Positions 38,481 to 47,796 of a DNA stretch of 64,000 nt are shown piece by piece. Origin of the DNA: JAEUMD01 sp937950105 (lineage in GTDB: Bacteria; Pseudomonadota; Alphaproteobacteria; Rhizobiales; Hyphomicrobiaceae); contig DAISIT010000002.1 of NCBI GenBank assembly GCA_036821845.1, forward strand, positions 45,852 to 109,851. Reading direction: 5' to 3'. Each line of letters starts with the position of its first letter. Position 1 is the first letter of the stretch. Position numbers and translations under genes: made by a program. Below the pieces are notes generated by a model. It was not told the origin of the DNA. It was given only the letters and a program-made list of their open reading frames with translations, and searched no databases.

Positions 38481-39287
38481 ATGCGCATCTCCGTCGTCAT
38501 TCCAGCTCTGAACGAAGCCGGCAACATCGGCCGGCTCGTCGAGGAGACCTACGCGCACGTCCCGGCCGACACGCTGGCCGAGGTGATCGTGGTCGACGAC
38601 GCCAGCACCGATGCGACCGGGGCCGAGGTGAAAGCGCTGATCGCCGGCGGCAAGCACCCCGGATTGCGCTACCTGCGCCATGGCACCCGCAGCGGCCAGA
38701 GTGCGGCGCTCCGTTCTGGCATCACCGCCGCCAGCAGCGCCGTCATCGCCACCATGGACGGCGACGGCCAGAACGACCCGCGCGATATCCCCAAGCTGGT
38801 TGCCCGCCTCGCCGCTCCCGGCACGCAAGGTCCGGCTCTCGTCAACGGCTGGCGCACCTCGCGCAAGGACACCGGCTCCAAGCGGTGGGCGTCGAAAGCC
38901 GCCAACTGGATCCGCGACTCCGTGCTGAAGGACGATTGCCCCGACACCGGCTGCGGTATCAAGGTGTACTGGCGCGAGGTGTTCCTGCGACTGCCGTTCT
39001 TCACCAGCATGCACCGCTATCTGCCGGCGCTGTTCCAGACCTACGGCCACGAGGTGGCCTACGTGCCGGTCAACGATCGGCCGCGTCAGGCCGGCGTTTC
39101 CAAGTACAATAACCTCAATCGCGCCCTCGTCGGCCTCTACGATCTGGTCGGCGTCACCTGGATCAGAAAGCGCACCAAAATACCGGCGATCGTCGAGGGT
39201 ACGCCGGCTTTGGCAGCGAACACCGGCATGGCAGCGCCGCGCATCACGGAGACGGCGGACAGCGGGCGCGGCAGCGACCGGGGCTAA
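38481..39287 (+). CDS. GT2 glycosyltransferase, dolichol/polyprenyl-phosphate mannosyltransferase-like
   Basis: A 268-residue cytoplasmic GT2 enzyme: RISVVIPALNEAGNIGRLVEE start, VVDDASTDAT nucleotide-sugar site, MDGDGQNDP with the DxD motif and the RHGTRSGQSAALRSG loop. No C-terminal membrane helices, so it is of the soluble DPM1 type. ATG 38481 follows AAGGA. Probably makes the polyprenyl-phosphate sugar donor used by the divergent GT39 enzyme. Confidence 0.9.
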   Translation: MRISVVIPALNEAGNIGRLVEETYAHVPADTLAEVIVVDDASTDATGAEVKALIAGGKHPGLRYLRHGTRSGQSAALRSGITAASSAVIATMDGDGQNDPRDIPKLVARLAAPGTQGPALVNGWRTSRKDTGSKRWASKAANWIRDSVLKDDCPDTGCGIKVYWREVFLRLPFFTSMHRYLPALFQTYGHEVAYVPVNDRPRQAGVSKYNNLNRALVGLYDLVGVTWIRKRTKIPAIVEGTPALAANTGMAAPRITETADSGRGSDRG

Positions 39288-39457
39288 CGCCCGTGCGCAT
39301 CGGGCGGGCGATCGCGAGCCTGTGGACTGGCCGGCAGCGGCGCGCTTTGGCACTTGCGTCGCGGGCGCGGTTGGCGCCTGACACTGGCGTCGAGAGGCTG
39401 AACATCGGCCCCGTATCTCTGGGCCCCGGGCACGCTCACGAGCGAAGTGAGGATCAC

Positions 39458-39835
39458 ATGGACTTCATCGCCGGCTACGGTACGCTTCTCATGGCGAAGA
39501 TGTCGGCATGGTGGGGCGGCATGACCCCGCTCGACCGCATCTGGCTCGGTATCGGCATGTTCGGGCAGCTGATGTTCACCGGCCGATGGTTCGTGCAGTG
39601 GATCGCCACCGAAAAGGCGCGCCGCTCCGTGGTGCCGGCGACGTTCTGGTACTTCAGCTTCTTCGGCGGACTGCTGGTGCTCGCCTACGGCTTCTATCGC
39701 GCTGATCCGGTCATCATCATCGGTCAGTTCGGCGTCTTCATCTATGCGCGCAACATCTACTTCCTGCTGCGCAACCACCACGAGACCGCGGCTACCGACA
39801 AGCACACCTCGCCGCCGGAACTGGCGGCGGACTAA
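39458..39835 (+). CDS. LABN-domain (lipid A biosynthesis N-terminal) membrane protein
   Basis: A 125-residue protein of the LpxB N-terminal-like (LABN) family, three hydrophobic helices. Signature RWFVQWIATEKARRSVVP followed by FWYFSFFGGLLVLAYGFYRADPV. ATG 39458 is preceded by GAGG. This family is regularly found beside ArnT- and DPM-like transferases, as here, and is taken to take part in lipid A modification; mechanism unknown. Confidence 0.88.
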   Translation: MDFIAGYGTLLMAKMSAWWGGMTPLDRIWLGIGMFGQLMFTGRWFVQWIATEKARRSVVPATFWYFSFFGGLLVLAYGFYRADPVIIIGQFGVFIYARNIYFLLRNHHETAATDKHTSPPELAAD

Positions 39836-39923
39836 ATGCGGATCGTCGGAGGTACGCTCCAGCGCCAGCAACGCCATAATTCGGCAATCCCGACAAGGAC
39901 TTCAAAAAAACCGTCATCGAGGC

Positions 39924-39951
39924 TTCACAGCCGATCGTTCTGTGCTATAAG
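39924..39951 (+). promoter_or_regulatory. Candidate promoter of tRNA-fMet
   Basis: TTCACA (39924-39929) and TATAAG (39946-39951) with a 16-bp spacer, the best sigma-70-like pair in the 240 bp before the tRNA. The GCTATAAGCCC core also occurs at 34155, upstream of another gene. Confidence 0.42.
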
Positions 39952-40076
39952 CCCCGTCATCGGCCGCCGGCAACGTGCGGCCGTTGACATTGGAGCTGGC
40001 GCTTGGCCGGCTCCGCTGCCGGATCGCCGACGGTGCGGGCACGCCCGCTCAGGCTTACCGGACCGGCAGTTGGTGA

Positions 40077-40153
<77 letters not shown>

Positions 40154-40182
40154 AAATCAACAAAGCTAATTCAACAGCTTAT

Positions 40183-40220
40183 GCAAAGCCCCGCCTGGCT
40201 CCCGCCAGCGCGGCTTTTGC
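40183..40220 (+). terminator. Terminator after tRNA-fMet
   Basis: Nested hairpin: inner CTGGC/GCCAG with a TCCC loop, outer GCAAAGCC paired with GGCTTTTGC (one bulge or mismatch), giving a T-run on the 3' arm. It lies 30 bp after the tRNA. Confidence 0.72.
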
Positions 40221-40436
40221 TTGTGTCCGCACTGTGTCCGTTTTTAGGGCCATTCAGAAACACGCGTGCCGCATTGCGTCATCACTATGCATCTTCTATC
40301 ATCCACCAAATGATGTTATTCTGTCTAAGCTGCAAGGCTCGCTCAATCAGCTTGTTCAAGTATCATCTTTTTTCACCAACCGCTGTTCACTTGGTGGAAT
40401 GGTGCCTTAGAATAGGAACCAGGGGCGTCGTGTACT

Positions 40437-41306
40437 TTGAAGATAAGTGTTGTTATCCCTGTCTTTGAAAGAAAATTACAAATCCGCGAAGCGGTAAATT
40501 CATGTCTATGTCAAACTTTGCCTCCGCATGAGGTGATTGTCGTCGATGATGGTTCGGCAGTGCCGATAACGTTCGAAATATTCGGTTCGTACTACGAAAG
40601 ATTGAAAATTGTTCGACTAGAAGTAAATCGTGGTGCAGCTGCGGCTCGACAGGCCGGCGTGGATGCTGCGTCGGGCGATTGTATCGCTTTTCTCGATTCG
40701 GACGATATTTGGCTGCCGAATAAGCTTGAGATTCAGGTTTCCCGTTTGGAGCGAGAGCCTTACAGGAACGTCCCGGTGGCGATCGCCTGCGGGTGGCGAA
40801 CGTTGCCTGAGGTCGGCGCACTATCCCAACAGGTGATTCCCCGCGATAGCGAAAGCTATTTGGATTTTGCAAGCGGTTGCTGGTTTGCGCCGGGAAGCAC
40901 GCTTCTAATTCCTCGCTGGGTGTTAGTTGCGGTCGGGCCCTTCGATAAGGACCTCAGGCGTCTTGAAGATTTTGACTGGTTCCTTCGCTTCGCTCTCGTC
41001 GGAGGGGCGCTCAAAGTTGTTCCTGAAACTTGCGCGATCATCTCTATTGGGCGGCGCAGTCGGCTGGCAGATGTGGAAAGCGCGAGTAAGAAAATTGAGG
41101 GCAAGCTTGCCAAGATCACGGAACCCTTGGTGAGCGCGCATTTTCGCCATTCCGCAAGGGCATACCTTTCGCTCGAGATGGCCAAAGCCGCCCAAAATCA
41201 GGGCCACCTTGTCTTGATGGCTTTTTACATGATCAAGTCCCTGTTCCTTAGACCGCGCCTGAGGCTGGCCTTGAAACAGTGGTGGCCTGTTAGACGGAAG
41301 GTTTGA
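40437..41306 (+). CDS. GT2 glycosyltransferase
   Basis: A 289-residue family 2 glycosyltransferase from a TTG start: KISVVIPVFERKLQIREAVN, VVDDGS and AFLDSDDIWLPNKLE with the DxD metal site; LEDFDWFLRFAL is the acceptor/catalytic region. AT-rich with codon use unlike the upstream chromosome, which suggests transfer. Probably adds a sugar to a capsule or O-antigen repeat in the cytoplasm. No ATG gives a better start. Confidence 0.85.
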   Translation: MKISVVIPVFERKLQIREAVNSCLCQTLPPHEVIVVDDGSAVPITFEIFGSYYERLKIVRLEVNRGAAAARQAGVDAASGDCIAFLDSDDIWLPNKLEIQVSRLEREPYRNVPVAIACGWRTLPEVGALSQQVIPRDSESYLDFASGCWFAPGSTLLIPRWVLVAVGPFDKDLRRLEDFDWFLRFALVGGALKVVPETCAIISIGRRSRLADVESASKKIEGKLAKITEPLVSAHFRHSARAYLSLEMAKAAQNQGHLVLMAFYMIKSLFLRPRLRLALKQWWPVRRKV

Positions 41307-41416
41307 GACCATGGCGCGGCTGCACAGGCATGCTTGATCAATTAAAATTCCTCGTATGAGGGAAAGAAGTCCATTACTTAATCGGTGCCGGTCCATCGGC
41401 TCGTGAGGAGTTCCCG

Positions 41417-42652
41417 GTGATGCTCATGCCAAACCCGCAGTACATGAAGCATCGTCTGCAACGTATCGTTTCGAACTATGGGCTTGGTGTTGCCCTTCGG
41501 ATCATCGCGCACCGGCTTCTTTTGAAACCACTGATCCCTCTGATGCAGCCCTTGGCTCGTCGCCGGCTGTCGCGCTGGATTTCTGAAGCCGACTCGAATC
41601 GCGTCATTCTGATCCGATCCACCCTGGACTTGGCTTATCCCTACCGGCAGCGGGTCCATCACATGGCCCTGGAACTGGCCCGGCAGGGCTGGCGCGTGGT
41701 GTTCGTTACGCCGTCCACGGGGCATGATCCCGTGCTTATCGCGGCGGGCGGCCCCAACGGGATCGTCGTCACACCTCACGGTGAGGTGGCGATGACGCTT
41801 GTTGACCGGCCAGCGTACCTCGCCCTATCGACCGACACGACACTGGGCCAGGCTGACATCGACCGCGTGCTCGCCCGTGGCGGGCGGGTGATATACGACT
41901 ACATCGACCATATGGACGACGCCGTCAGCAGCCATCCGATCCCGGTGGAGCGGATGCGACTGCACGAGCGGCTCTTGGCCGACGAAGAGAACGTCCTGGT
42001 GCTCGCGACCGCCGATGCGCTGATGCAAGACGTTGCTTCCCGGCGCCGGCGCAACATGCTGCTGGTGACCAATGGCGTCGATGTGGAGCGATTCAAGGGT
42101 GTCGCGCGGGTTGCGACGGGGCTTCGCGCTGACTTTGCTCGGATCGTTGCTCGCGGCCGCCCGCTGCTCGGCTATTACGGGTCGTTAGCGAGCTGGTTCG
42201 ACTACGGCCTCGTGCGGGAGCTGGCCGAGGCCCGGCCGGGCTTCGACGTGGTGCTCGTCGGCCTGGATCTCGACGGCACCGGAACCGCCCTCGCCGGCCC
42301 GCCCGACAACCTCTTCGTGCTACCCGCCATGGCTTACGAGGATCTCCCCCGACATGCCGCCTGGTTCGACGTGTGCCTCGTGCCTTTCGTGGTGAACGAC
42401 ATCACTCTCGCGACCTCACCGTTGAAGATCTTCGAGTACATGGCTCTAGCTAAGCCGACCGTGTCCACCGACCTGCCGGAATGCCGCAAGTACCGCTCCG
42501 TCCTCATCGCCGACGCGGACAGTTTCGCACATGCCTGCGACAGCGCGCTCTCCCTGAAGGATGACCCCGCCTTTCAGGCGATCGCGCTCGCGGAGAGCGA
42601 GAAGAACAGCTGGGGGCGGAAGGTGGGGGATTTCATCCAAGCGGCGAAGTAA
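41417..42652 (+). CDS. GT4-like glycosyltransferase
   Basis: A 411-residue GT-B fold transferase. N-terminal acceptor half (about 50-230) and C-terminal donor half with LLGYYGSLASWFDYGLV and SPLKIFEYMALAKPTV, the nucleotide-sugar E-x7-E region. GTG 41417 lies six bases after GAGGAG; ATG 41420 is equally possible. GC-rich in contrast to the preceding gene. Its donor half resembles the middle domain of the large transferase at 42714 (SPIKIFEYLAMGKPVI). Convergent with that gene. Confidence 0.83.
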   Translation: MMLMPNPQYMKHRLQRIVSNYGLGVALRIIAHRLLLKPLIPLMQPLARRRLSRWISEADSNRVILIRSTLDLAYPYRQRVHHMALELARQGWRVVFVTPSTGHDPVLIAAGGPNGIVVTPHGEVAMTLVDRPAYLALSTDTTLGQADIDRVLARGGRVIYDYIDHMDDAVSSHPIPVERMRLHERLLADEENVLVLATADALMQDVASRRRRNMLLVTNGVDVERFKGVARVATGLRADFARIVARGRPLLGYYGSLASWFDYGLVRELAEARPGFDVVLVGLDLDGTGTALAGPPDNLFVLPAMAYEDLPRHAAWFDVCLVPFVVNDITLATSPLKIFEYMALAKPTVSTDLPECRKYRSVLIADADSFAHACDSALSLKDDPAFQAIALAESEKNSWGRKVGDFIQAAK

Positions 42653-42713
42653 GCGCCAGAAGTCGCAGAGGGACTATAGTTGACGTCCCTATGACGCGCT
42701 ACCGCCATGAGCA

Positions 42714-45700
42714 CTACACAGGCGGTGGCTTCAACAAATTGATTTCACGATACCAAGAATTCCTGAATGTCTCAGAATTTCTTTTAAAAAGCGCTTGGTA
42801 CTCCGCAGATCCCGAACCCGCACCCGTTGTTTGATGCGGCTGATGCCGGATACCAGAAAGGTCACGATAGGCGAGTTCGTACCCTAAACTCTTTATGCGC
42901 AAGGCAAAATCTGTATCTTCGAAACAAGTCGGGTCATATCGCTCATCGAAGCCCCCGGTCCGCATGAGAATATCTCGGCGCGCGAAAAGCCCTCCTGTTC
43001 CGATGTAGTGCACATCAGTACGAAATCCGCGCATCACATACTCGTGGTTGTCAGTTCCACGCTTTGGCAGATAGTCGACGATCGGTCCTCCGAGATGATC
43101 TGCCTTAAGATCAAACCAGCCAGCTGCCCAGCCAACCGCGCCAATCTTATGGTTTTCTTGCAGAATACTCAGCGCTTCTGCAAAGCCGAACTCGCTCGTG
43201 AACCATTGATCGCTGTCAAAGAAAGCAATGAATTCTCCCGAACTCCGCGACAGACCGATATTGCGCCCGGACGAGCAGCCATTTTTTTCATTCCTTATGA
43301 GGATGACGTCAGGATGTTTTTCGCGCACCATGGCGGGGCCATTGTCGTGACTGCAGTTATCAACAACAATTATTTCCTTTAGATATTTCGATGCATGCAG
43401 CTTTAAGGTGGTCAGGCACCGATCAATTATCCTCTCATTGTTGTGCATGAGAATGATCGCCGATATGCAGCTTACACCAGGAAGACGCGCGAGTTCTGCG
43501 GCGCGCTGCCCCCAAGTGTTCTCGGAAATGAAAAGATCCACTGAGCTCCGGATGGCGGGAGGCACTTGACACAGACGCGCGAAATGGCCGGGATCTTCCG
43601 CAAACGACACATTTGGATAGTCGGCAATCTCGGGTAACCTCGTCGCGATGACCGGCTTACCCATTGCAAGATACTCAAAGATCTTTATAGGTGACACGGC
43701 ATCTGAAATTTTGCCTGGGATAAATGGTAGGAGCGCAGCGTCGCAATGCTGCAGATATGCTGGAAGCTGATCAATCAGCCTCGGACCAATAAGCTTGACA
43801 TTGCTCGGCATCGAAATGCCGGGAGGGATATCTCCAATCAGTATGATGTCAGTTCCGGGACATGCGAGCGCCGCTTCCTCAATGTAATTCCAGCCAAACC
43901 ACTCACCATATAGCGAGCCATAATAGAGAAGTGTCGGCCGAGCCGGATCATACTCAGACGGACGAGGCCAGAACCTATAATGGTCAAATATTGAATCGTT
44001 CACAGCATTCGGAAGGTAGAGTGCGTCAGCGCGCCCTTTTTCGACAAGAGAATCGACTAGTTTCCGTGCAGTTCCAACAACAACATCGGATTTCTGGACA
44101 AATTCATCGTAGATTTCTTCACGGAACCAGTCTCCGCCTAACGACGTGTCCCACGCGTCGATGACCTCAAATACCGTCCGGTAACTACGGTTCCGCGCCT
44201 CTTCAAGCCAAGGGCGAAATCGATCGACTGGCGCCTGAAATATAACAACGGCATTTTCGCCGAGAGTCGAAAGCAAATTGCCCGGTTCAGTGTTGTCAAG
44301 AAACCGATGCTCAAGGCGAGGAAGATTGATGTCACTATCAACCTGTGCGCCGATCTCGAAATCGTACTTTCTAAATGCATGTAGATATACAACACGAAAA
44401 CCTGCATTTAGTAGAACGCGTGTGATCTGAGCACTCCTCTGACCGCCTCCAACGTCATCAAATGGGAGGGTGGCAAGCATCAGCACGGTGACTGGATGTA
44501 AAATACGAACCGATTTATCTTCGGCGGCCGTCCAATGTTCATGATTATTCGAGCGTTTTGTTACTTTTATCTTATGGACGACCCTTTTGTAAACCCAACG
44601 AGATGTAGCAAGCAAACCTGAGCTTCGCGTCTGGTGGTAGAGAAACTTCGTGACGGAGATCAAGCGTGAAAGGTGTGTCATAGCAGTCCGAACGGGAGCC
44701 GTTATCGTCCAAGACGTCGAGCGCTGAAGAGCACCGACGAGGTACTCCAGATCATTCCGCCGCTGGTCGACCGCAGCGAGCTGCATACGAGACGCTTCTA
44801 GGGCCGCCTGAACGGAGGACAGCGCGGCCTGAGTAGCGGAGAGCTGAGCCGTAGCCGCGGACAACTCGGATTGATATGCGGTCGCCGAAGCGGCTGCACT
44901 TTCCAACTCGTCTTTAAGCTTCGCTCGCTCATCATCAGCCGTTCGAAGAGCTGCCTCAAGCTGATCGCGCTCCTCTTGGAATTTTTGGTGTGCCTCGAAC
45001 AACGCCTGAGACGCGACTTCGAGCTGTGCCTCAATACGTTCCTTGTCGCTTGCAGCCTCGGCGAGACTGGTACGGGCGGCCTCTAGATGCTCCTCGGCCT
45101 CTTGGGCTCGCATCGTTTCAACCTGCAAGCGTTGCGAGAACAGAGCCGCAGCCTGGATAACGTCGTCGCGCTCCGCCCTGAGGCCGTCACGGATCGCCGC
45201 GAACTCATCTTGAAGGTGGCTGATCTCTTGGTGGAGGGACGCGATCGCGGCTTGGTTTTGCGCGCGGGCGGCGCTCTCAGGGATCACGGGGCACCCCGTC
45301 AGCCCCTCTGCCAAGCGCGCCAACTCCTCGTCCGCCCAGACCGGCGCGTCCACGAGGCCGCGCAAACGAACGGCGTCGAGGAGCGCCTGGACGAGCGGGC
45401 TTTCGAGGGCCGGGAGAGTGTTGACGTAATCCAAGTAGGAGGCCCACAGCGCTCGCTCGTCCCGATGGGCCGCGATCCACGGGCGCAGGCGGTAACGCTC
45501 GGGATGACGCGCGAGCCCTTCCAAGTCGGCTGCAAGGGACGGATCGTCAAGCGTCGGCAGCCCTCGACCCGACAGGTTCCAGAACGCCGCCTCTTTAAGC
45601 TGCGCCTCGGCCAACAAACCTTTCACGCCGTCATAGCCGACCAAGAGGCACGGTTTGTCCCGAGCCGCCGCCTCCAGCAGCACGCGCCCCATGCCCGCCA

Positions 45701-46469
45701 CTATCGAGTAATCTGCCATGACGTTCGGCAGGTCCGACCGCCAGCCGCATAAGCGGACGAAGGATGCCGCCGGTTCGACCTCCACCCGAGACCGCAAAGC
45801 CTCGATCGCCGGACCATCCCCGAAGACGTGGAGCGTTCGGCCAAGGGACTTCGCTCTATCGATGAGGTCGAGCAACCCCACGAGCTTGGCGTCATCGATC
45901 CGGCCCGCCCACATCCAGGGCGCATCGTCTGCGGCTTGGACGAGATCCTCCGTGGGCAGCGCGACGCCATTGGGCAGCAGCAACGTATCGTTACTGCCGG
46001 CGGCCTTGCACAGCAGCTGAACCTCCGGGGAGACACAAAGGACGCCGCTGGCGCATCGGAGCGCGGCCGAGCGGAAGATCAGGTCCGGAAGCGATCCCAG
46101 CCCCCCCGAAACCGACAGAGGACCGTGCAGGGTGAGCACCAAGGGCAGGCGCGCTTGCTGCGCCACGAACAAGCCTACGAGCGTGCTGAAGAATGGATGG
46201 GCATGGATCGCATCGGCGCCCTCGCTGCGGGCGAATGCCACGAGCCGGGCGATTGTCTCGCGCAGCTCAAGGAACGTGACGCCGCTCCCCATCGGCACAC
46301 CGGTGATAGTAGCGACGAATATCCCGTCGGGAACATCGTCAGCCGAGGACCCGGTCGCGAGGACCAGATCCACTCCCTGCGAGGCCAGAACGCGGGCTTG
46401 CCCGGCGACCTGGCTTTCCAATCCTCCGCCTCGGAAGGTCTCGCTGATTACAAGGATTTTCTTTGTCAA
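42714..46469 (-). CDS. Multidomain glycosyltransferase: GT4 - coiled coil - GT4 - GT2
   Basis: A 1,251-residue protein with four parts. A GT-B/GT4 domain covers about 1-395 (KILVISETFRGGGLESQVAG). A long Ala/Glu/Gln-rich coiled coil covers about 410-590. A second GT-B domain covers about 640-995 (LLYYGSLYGEWFGWNYIEEA, SPIKIFEYLAMGKPVI). A GT2 domain spans 999-1251 with the DxD near residue 1085 (AFFDSDQWF) and GGFDERYDPTCFEDTDF. No membrane segments. The DNA for the first 600 residues is GC-rich and the rest AT-rich, so it looks like a gene fusion. The stop-start gap to wzt is one base. Probably builds most of a surface glycan repeat. Confidence 0.85.
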   Translation of the reverse strand: MTKKILVISETFRGGGLESQVAGQARVLASQGVDLVLATGSSADDVPDGIFVATITGVPMGSGVTFLELRETIARLVAFARSEGADAIHAHPFFSTLVGLFVAQQARLPLVLTLHGPLSVSGGLGSLPDLIFRSAALRCASGVLCVSPEVQLLCKAAGSNDTLLLPNGVALPTEDLVQAADDAPWMWAGRIDDAKLVGLLDLIDRAKSLGRTLHVFGDGPAIEALRSRVEVEPAASFVRLCGWRSDLPNVMADYSIVAGMGRVLLEAAARDKPCLLVGYDGVKGLLAEAQLKEAAFWNLSGRGLPTLDDPSLAADLEGLARHPERYRLRPWIAAHRDERALWASYLDYVNTLPALESPLVQALLDAVRLRGLVDAPVWADEELARLAEGLTGCPVIPESAARAQNQAAIASLHQEISHLQDEFAAIRDGLRAERDDVIQAAALFSQRLQVETMRAQEAEEHLEAARTSLAEAASDKERIEAQLEVASQALFEAHQKFQEERDQLEAALRTADDERAKLKDELESAAASATAYQSELSAATAQLSATQAALSSVQAALEASRMQLAAVDQRRNDLEYLVGALQRSTSWTITAPVRTAMTHLSRLISVTKFLYHQTRSSGLLATSRWVYKRVVHKIKVTKRSNNHEHWTAAEDKSVRILHPVTVLMLATLPFDDVGGGQRSAQITRVLLNAGFRVVYLHAFRKYDFEIGAQVDSDINLPRLEHRFLDNTEPGNLLSTLGENAVVIFQAPVDRFRPWLEEARNRSYRTVFEVIDAWDTSLGGDWFREEIYDEFVQKSDVVVGTARKLVDSLVEKGRADALYLPNAVNDSIFDHYRFWPRPSEYDPARPTLLYYGSLYGEWFGWNYIEEAALACPGTDIILIGDIPPGISMPSNVKLIGPRLIDQLPAYLQHCDAALLPFIPGKISDAVSPIKIFEYLAMGKPVIATRLPEIADYPNVSFAEDPGHFARLCQVPPAIRSSVDLFISENTWGQRAAELARLPGVSCISAIILMHNNERIIDRCLTTLKLHASKYLKEIIVVDNCSHDNGPAMVREKHPDVILIRNEKNGCSSGRNIGLSRSSGEFIAFFDSDQWFTSEFGFAEALSILQENHKIGAVGWAAGWFDLKADHLGGPIVDYLPKRGTDNHEYVMRGFRTDVHYIGTGGLFARRDILMRTGGFDERYDPTCFEDTDFALRIKSLGYELAYRDLSGIRHQPHQTTGAGSGSAEYQALFKRNSETFRNSWYREINLLKPPPV

Positions 46470-46470
46470 T

Positions 46471-47796
46471 TCAGGAGCTCCGAACGAAGTCGATGCTGAC
46501 GGGAAGGTAGGCTATGCCGGTTGCCTTGATTCTGGGTTCGGATACCTTGAATATAATCGCGTCGCTTCGTTTGTCGAGATACTGCATCTCGGCTCGCGAT
46601 ATCGGCGACGCTATCGCGAGGGACACAAAGTATATTCCTTCGCATAGCGATAGAACAACATCAAAGACAACAGTTATTGTTTCGCCAGATTTTATGTTTG
46701 TCTGGTTGTTATTGTGGTACAGCGTACTCGTGCCAAATCCGTGCACGCCCTCGACAGTCTTGATGCTCAAGCCGACCTGCATCTCGTCCAGATCCTTGAG
46801 GCATCTCACCTGCATTGTGATGCGGGCCTTGTTGCCTGGATGGAAGACCTCCTGCTGCTCGTCACGGGAATCGGTCATGGAGCATGAGACGATCTGCGCC
46901 CGGACTTCCTCGTGCACTTCCGCTGCGCCGTCCTCGGTTGGCGGGGTCTCGGCCGCAGAGGTGGAAACCTCAGCAGCAGGCGCCGCGTAATCGGCGAGCG
47001 CCTCTCGGTTCAGAATCTGCAGGTATGCTTTCTCATCGGCATAGAGCAGGGCGTGGTACTGGTCCACGATGATGTTGCTGGGTCCGATGCCGTGAACGAC
47101 CCCCTGATGCAGCAGAACGGCGCGCTGGCAGAAGCGTTCGATCGTCGTGGTGGAATGCGTCACCAGCAGGATGGACGCACCCCGCTCCCGGAGGGTCTCG
47201 AAGCGATCGAAGCACTTGCGCTGGAACTTCTCATCGCCGACGGCCAGCGCCTCGTCCACGATAAGGATATCCGGATCGATACAGGCCTGAACCGCGAAGG
47301 CGACGCGGACGTACATCCCGCTTGAGTAAGTCTTCACCGGCCTGTCGAAGAACGCCCCGATATCCGCGAAGGACTCGATCGACGCCATCCGATCCGCGAT
47401 CTCGCGATCGGACAGGCCGAGAATTTGGGCATTCAGGATGGCGTTCTGGCGGCCCGTGAATTCCAGGTTGAAGCCGGCGCCGAGTTCGAGCAGCGCGCCG
47501 ATGCGACCGCGAACCGCCACATCGCCTCCAGTCGGTGAGAGGGTTCCGCAGATGATCTGCAGCAGGGTCGACTTGCCCGATCCGTTGCGGCCGATGATCC
47601 CGACGGTCTCCCCCGGTCGCACGCTGAAGCTCACGTCGCGCAGCGCGTGGTGCTCCTTAAAGTAGGCTCGCGGCTCGCGCCCAATCGCCCGCATCAGGCG
47701 GGGCACGAGCATCTGCTTCAGGCGCGCGGAAGGGTGGTCATAGATGAGGTAGGACTTGCTGAGGTTCCTTACCTCGATCACGGCCTCAGAGGACAT
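46471..47796 (-). CDS. wzt: Polysaccharide ABC exporter ATP-binding protein (Wzt type)
   Basis: A 441-residue protein: ABC ATPase (about 1-250; GRNGSGKSTLLQIICG Walker A, YSSGMYVRVAFA signature, ILIVDEALAVGD Walker B) plus a C-terminal carbohydrate-binding-type domain (about 290-435). In known Wzt proteins that domain recognises the finished O-polysaccharide. It overlaps the permease gene by 11 bases. With Wzm it would export a lipid-linked glycan across the inner membrane. The C-terminal half looks more AT-rich than the ATPase half. Confidence 0.92.
   Translation of the reverse strand: MSSEAVIEVRNLSKSYLIYDHPSARLKQMLVPRLMRAIGREPRAYFKEHHALRDVSFSVRPGETVGIIGRNGSGKSTLLQIICGTLSPTGGDVAVRGRIGALLELGAGFNLEFTGRQNAILNAQILGLSDREIADRMASIESFADIGAFFDRPVKTYSSGMYVRVAFAVQACIDPDILIVDEALAVGDEKFQRKCFDRFETLRERGASILLVTHSTTTIERFCQRAVLLHQGVVHGIGPSNIIVDQYHALLYADEKAYLQILNREALADYAAPAAEVSTSAAETPPTEDGAAEVHEEVRAQIVSCSMTDSRDEQQEVFHPGNKARITMQVRCLKDLDEMQVGLSIKTVEGVHGFGTSTLYHNNNQTNIKSGETITVVFDVVLSLCEGIYFVSLAIASPISRAEMQYLDKRSDAIIFKVSEPRIKATGIAYLPVSIDFVRSS

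Noticed and set aside
40181..40468. 95-codon plus-strand frame after tRNA-fMet
   Set aside because: Begins inside the tRNA terminator and overlaps the GT2 start in another frame; no recognisable product.
42669..42690. AGGGAC/GTCCCT inverted repeat between the convergent transferase genes
   Set aside because: A 6-bp stem with a ten-base loop and no T-run on either side; too weak to call a terminator.
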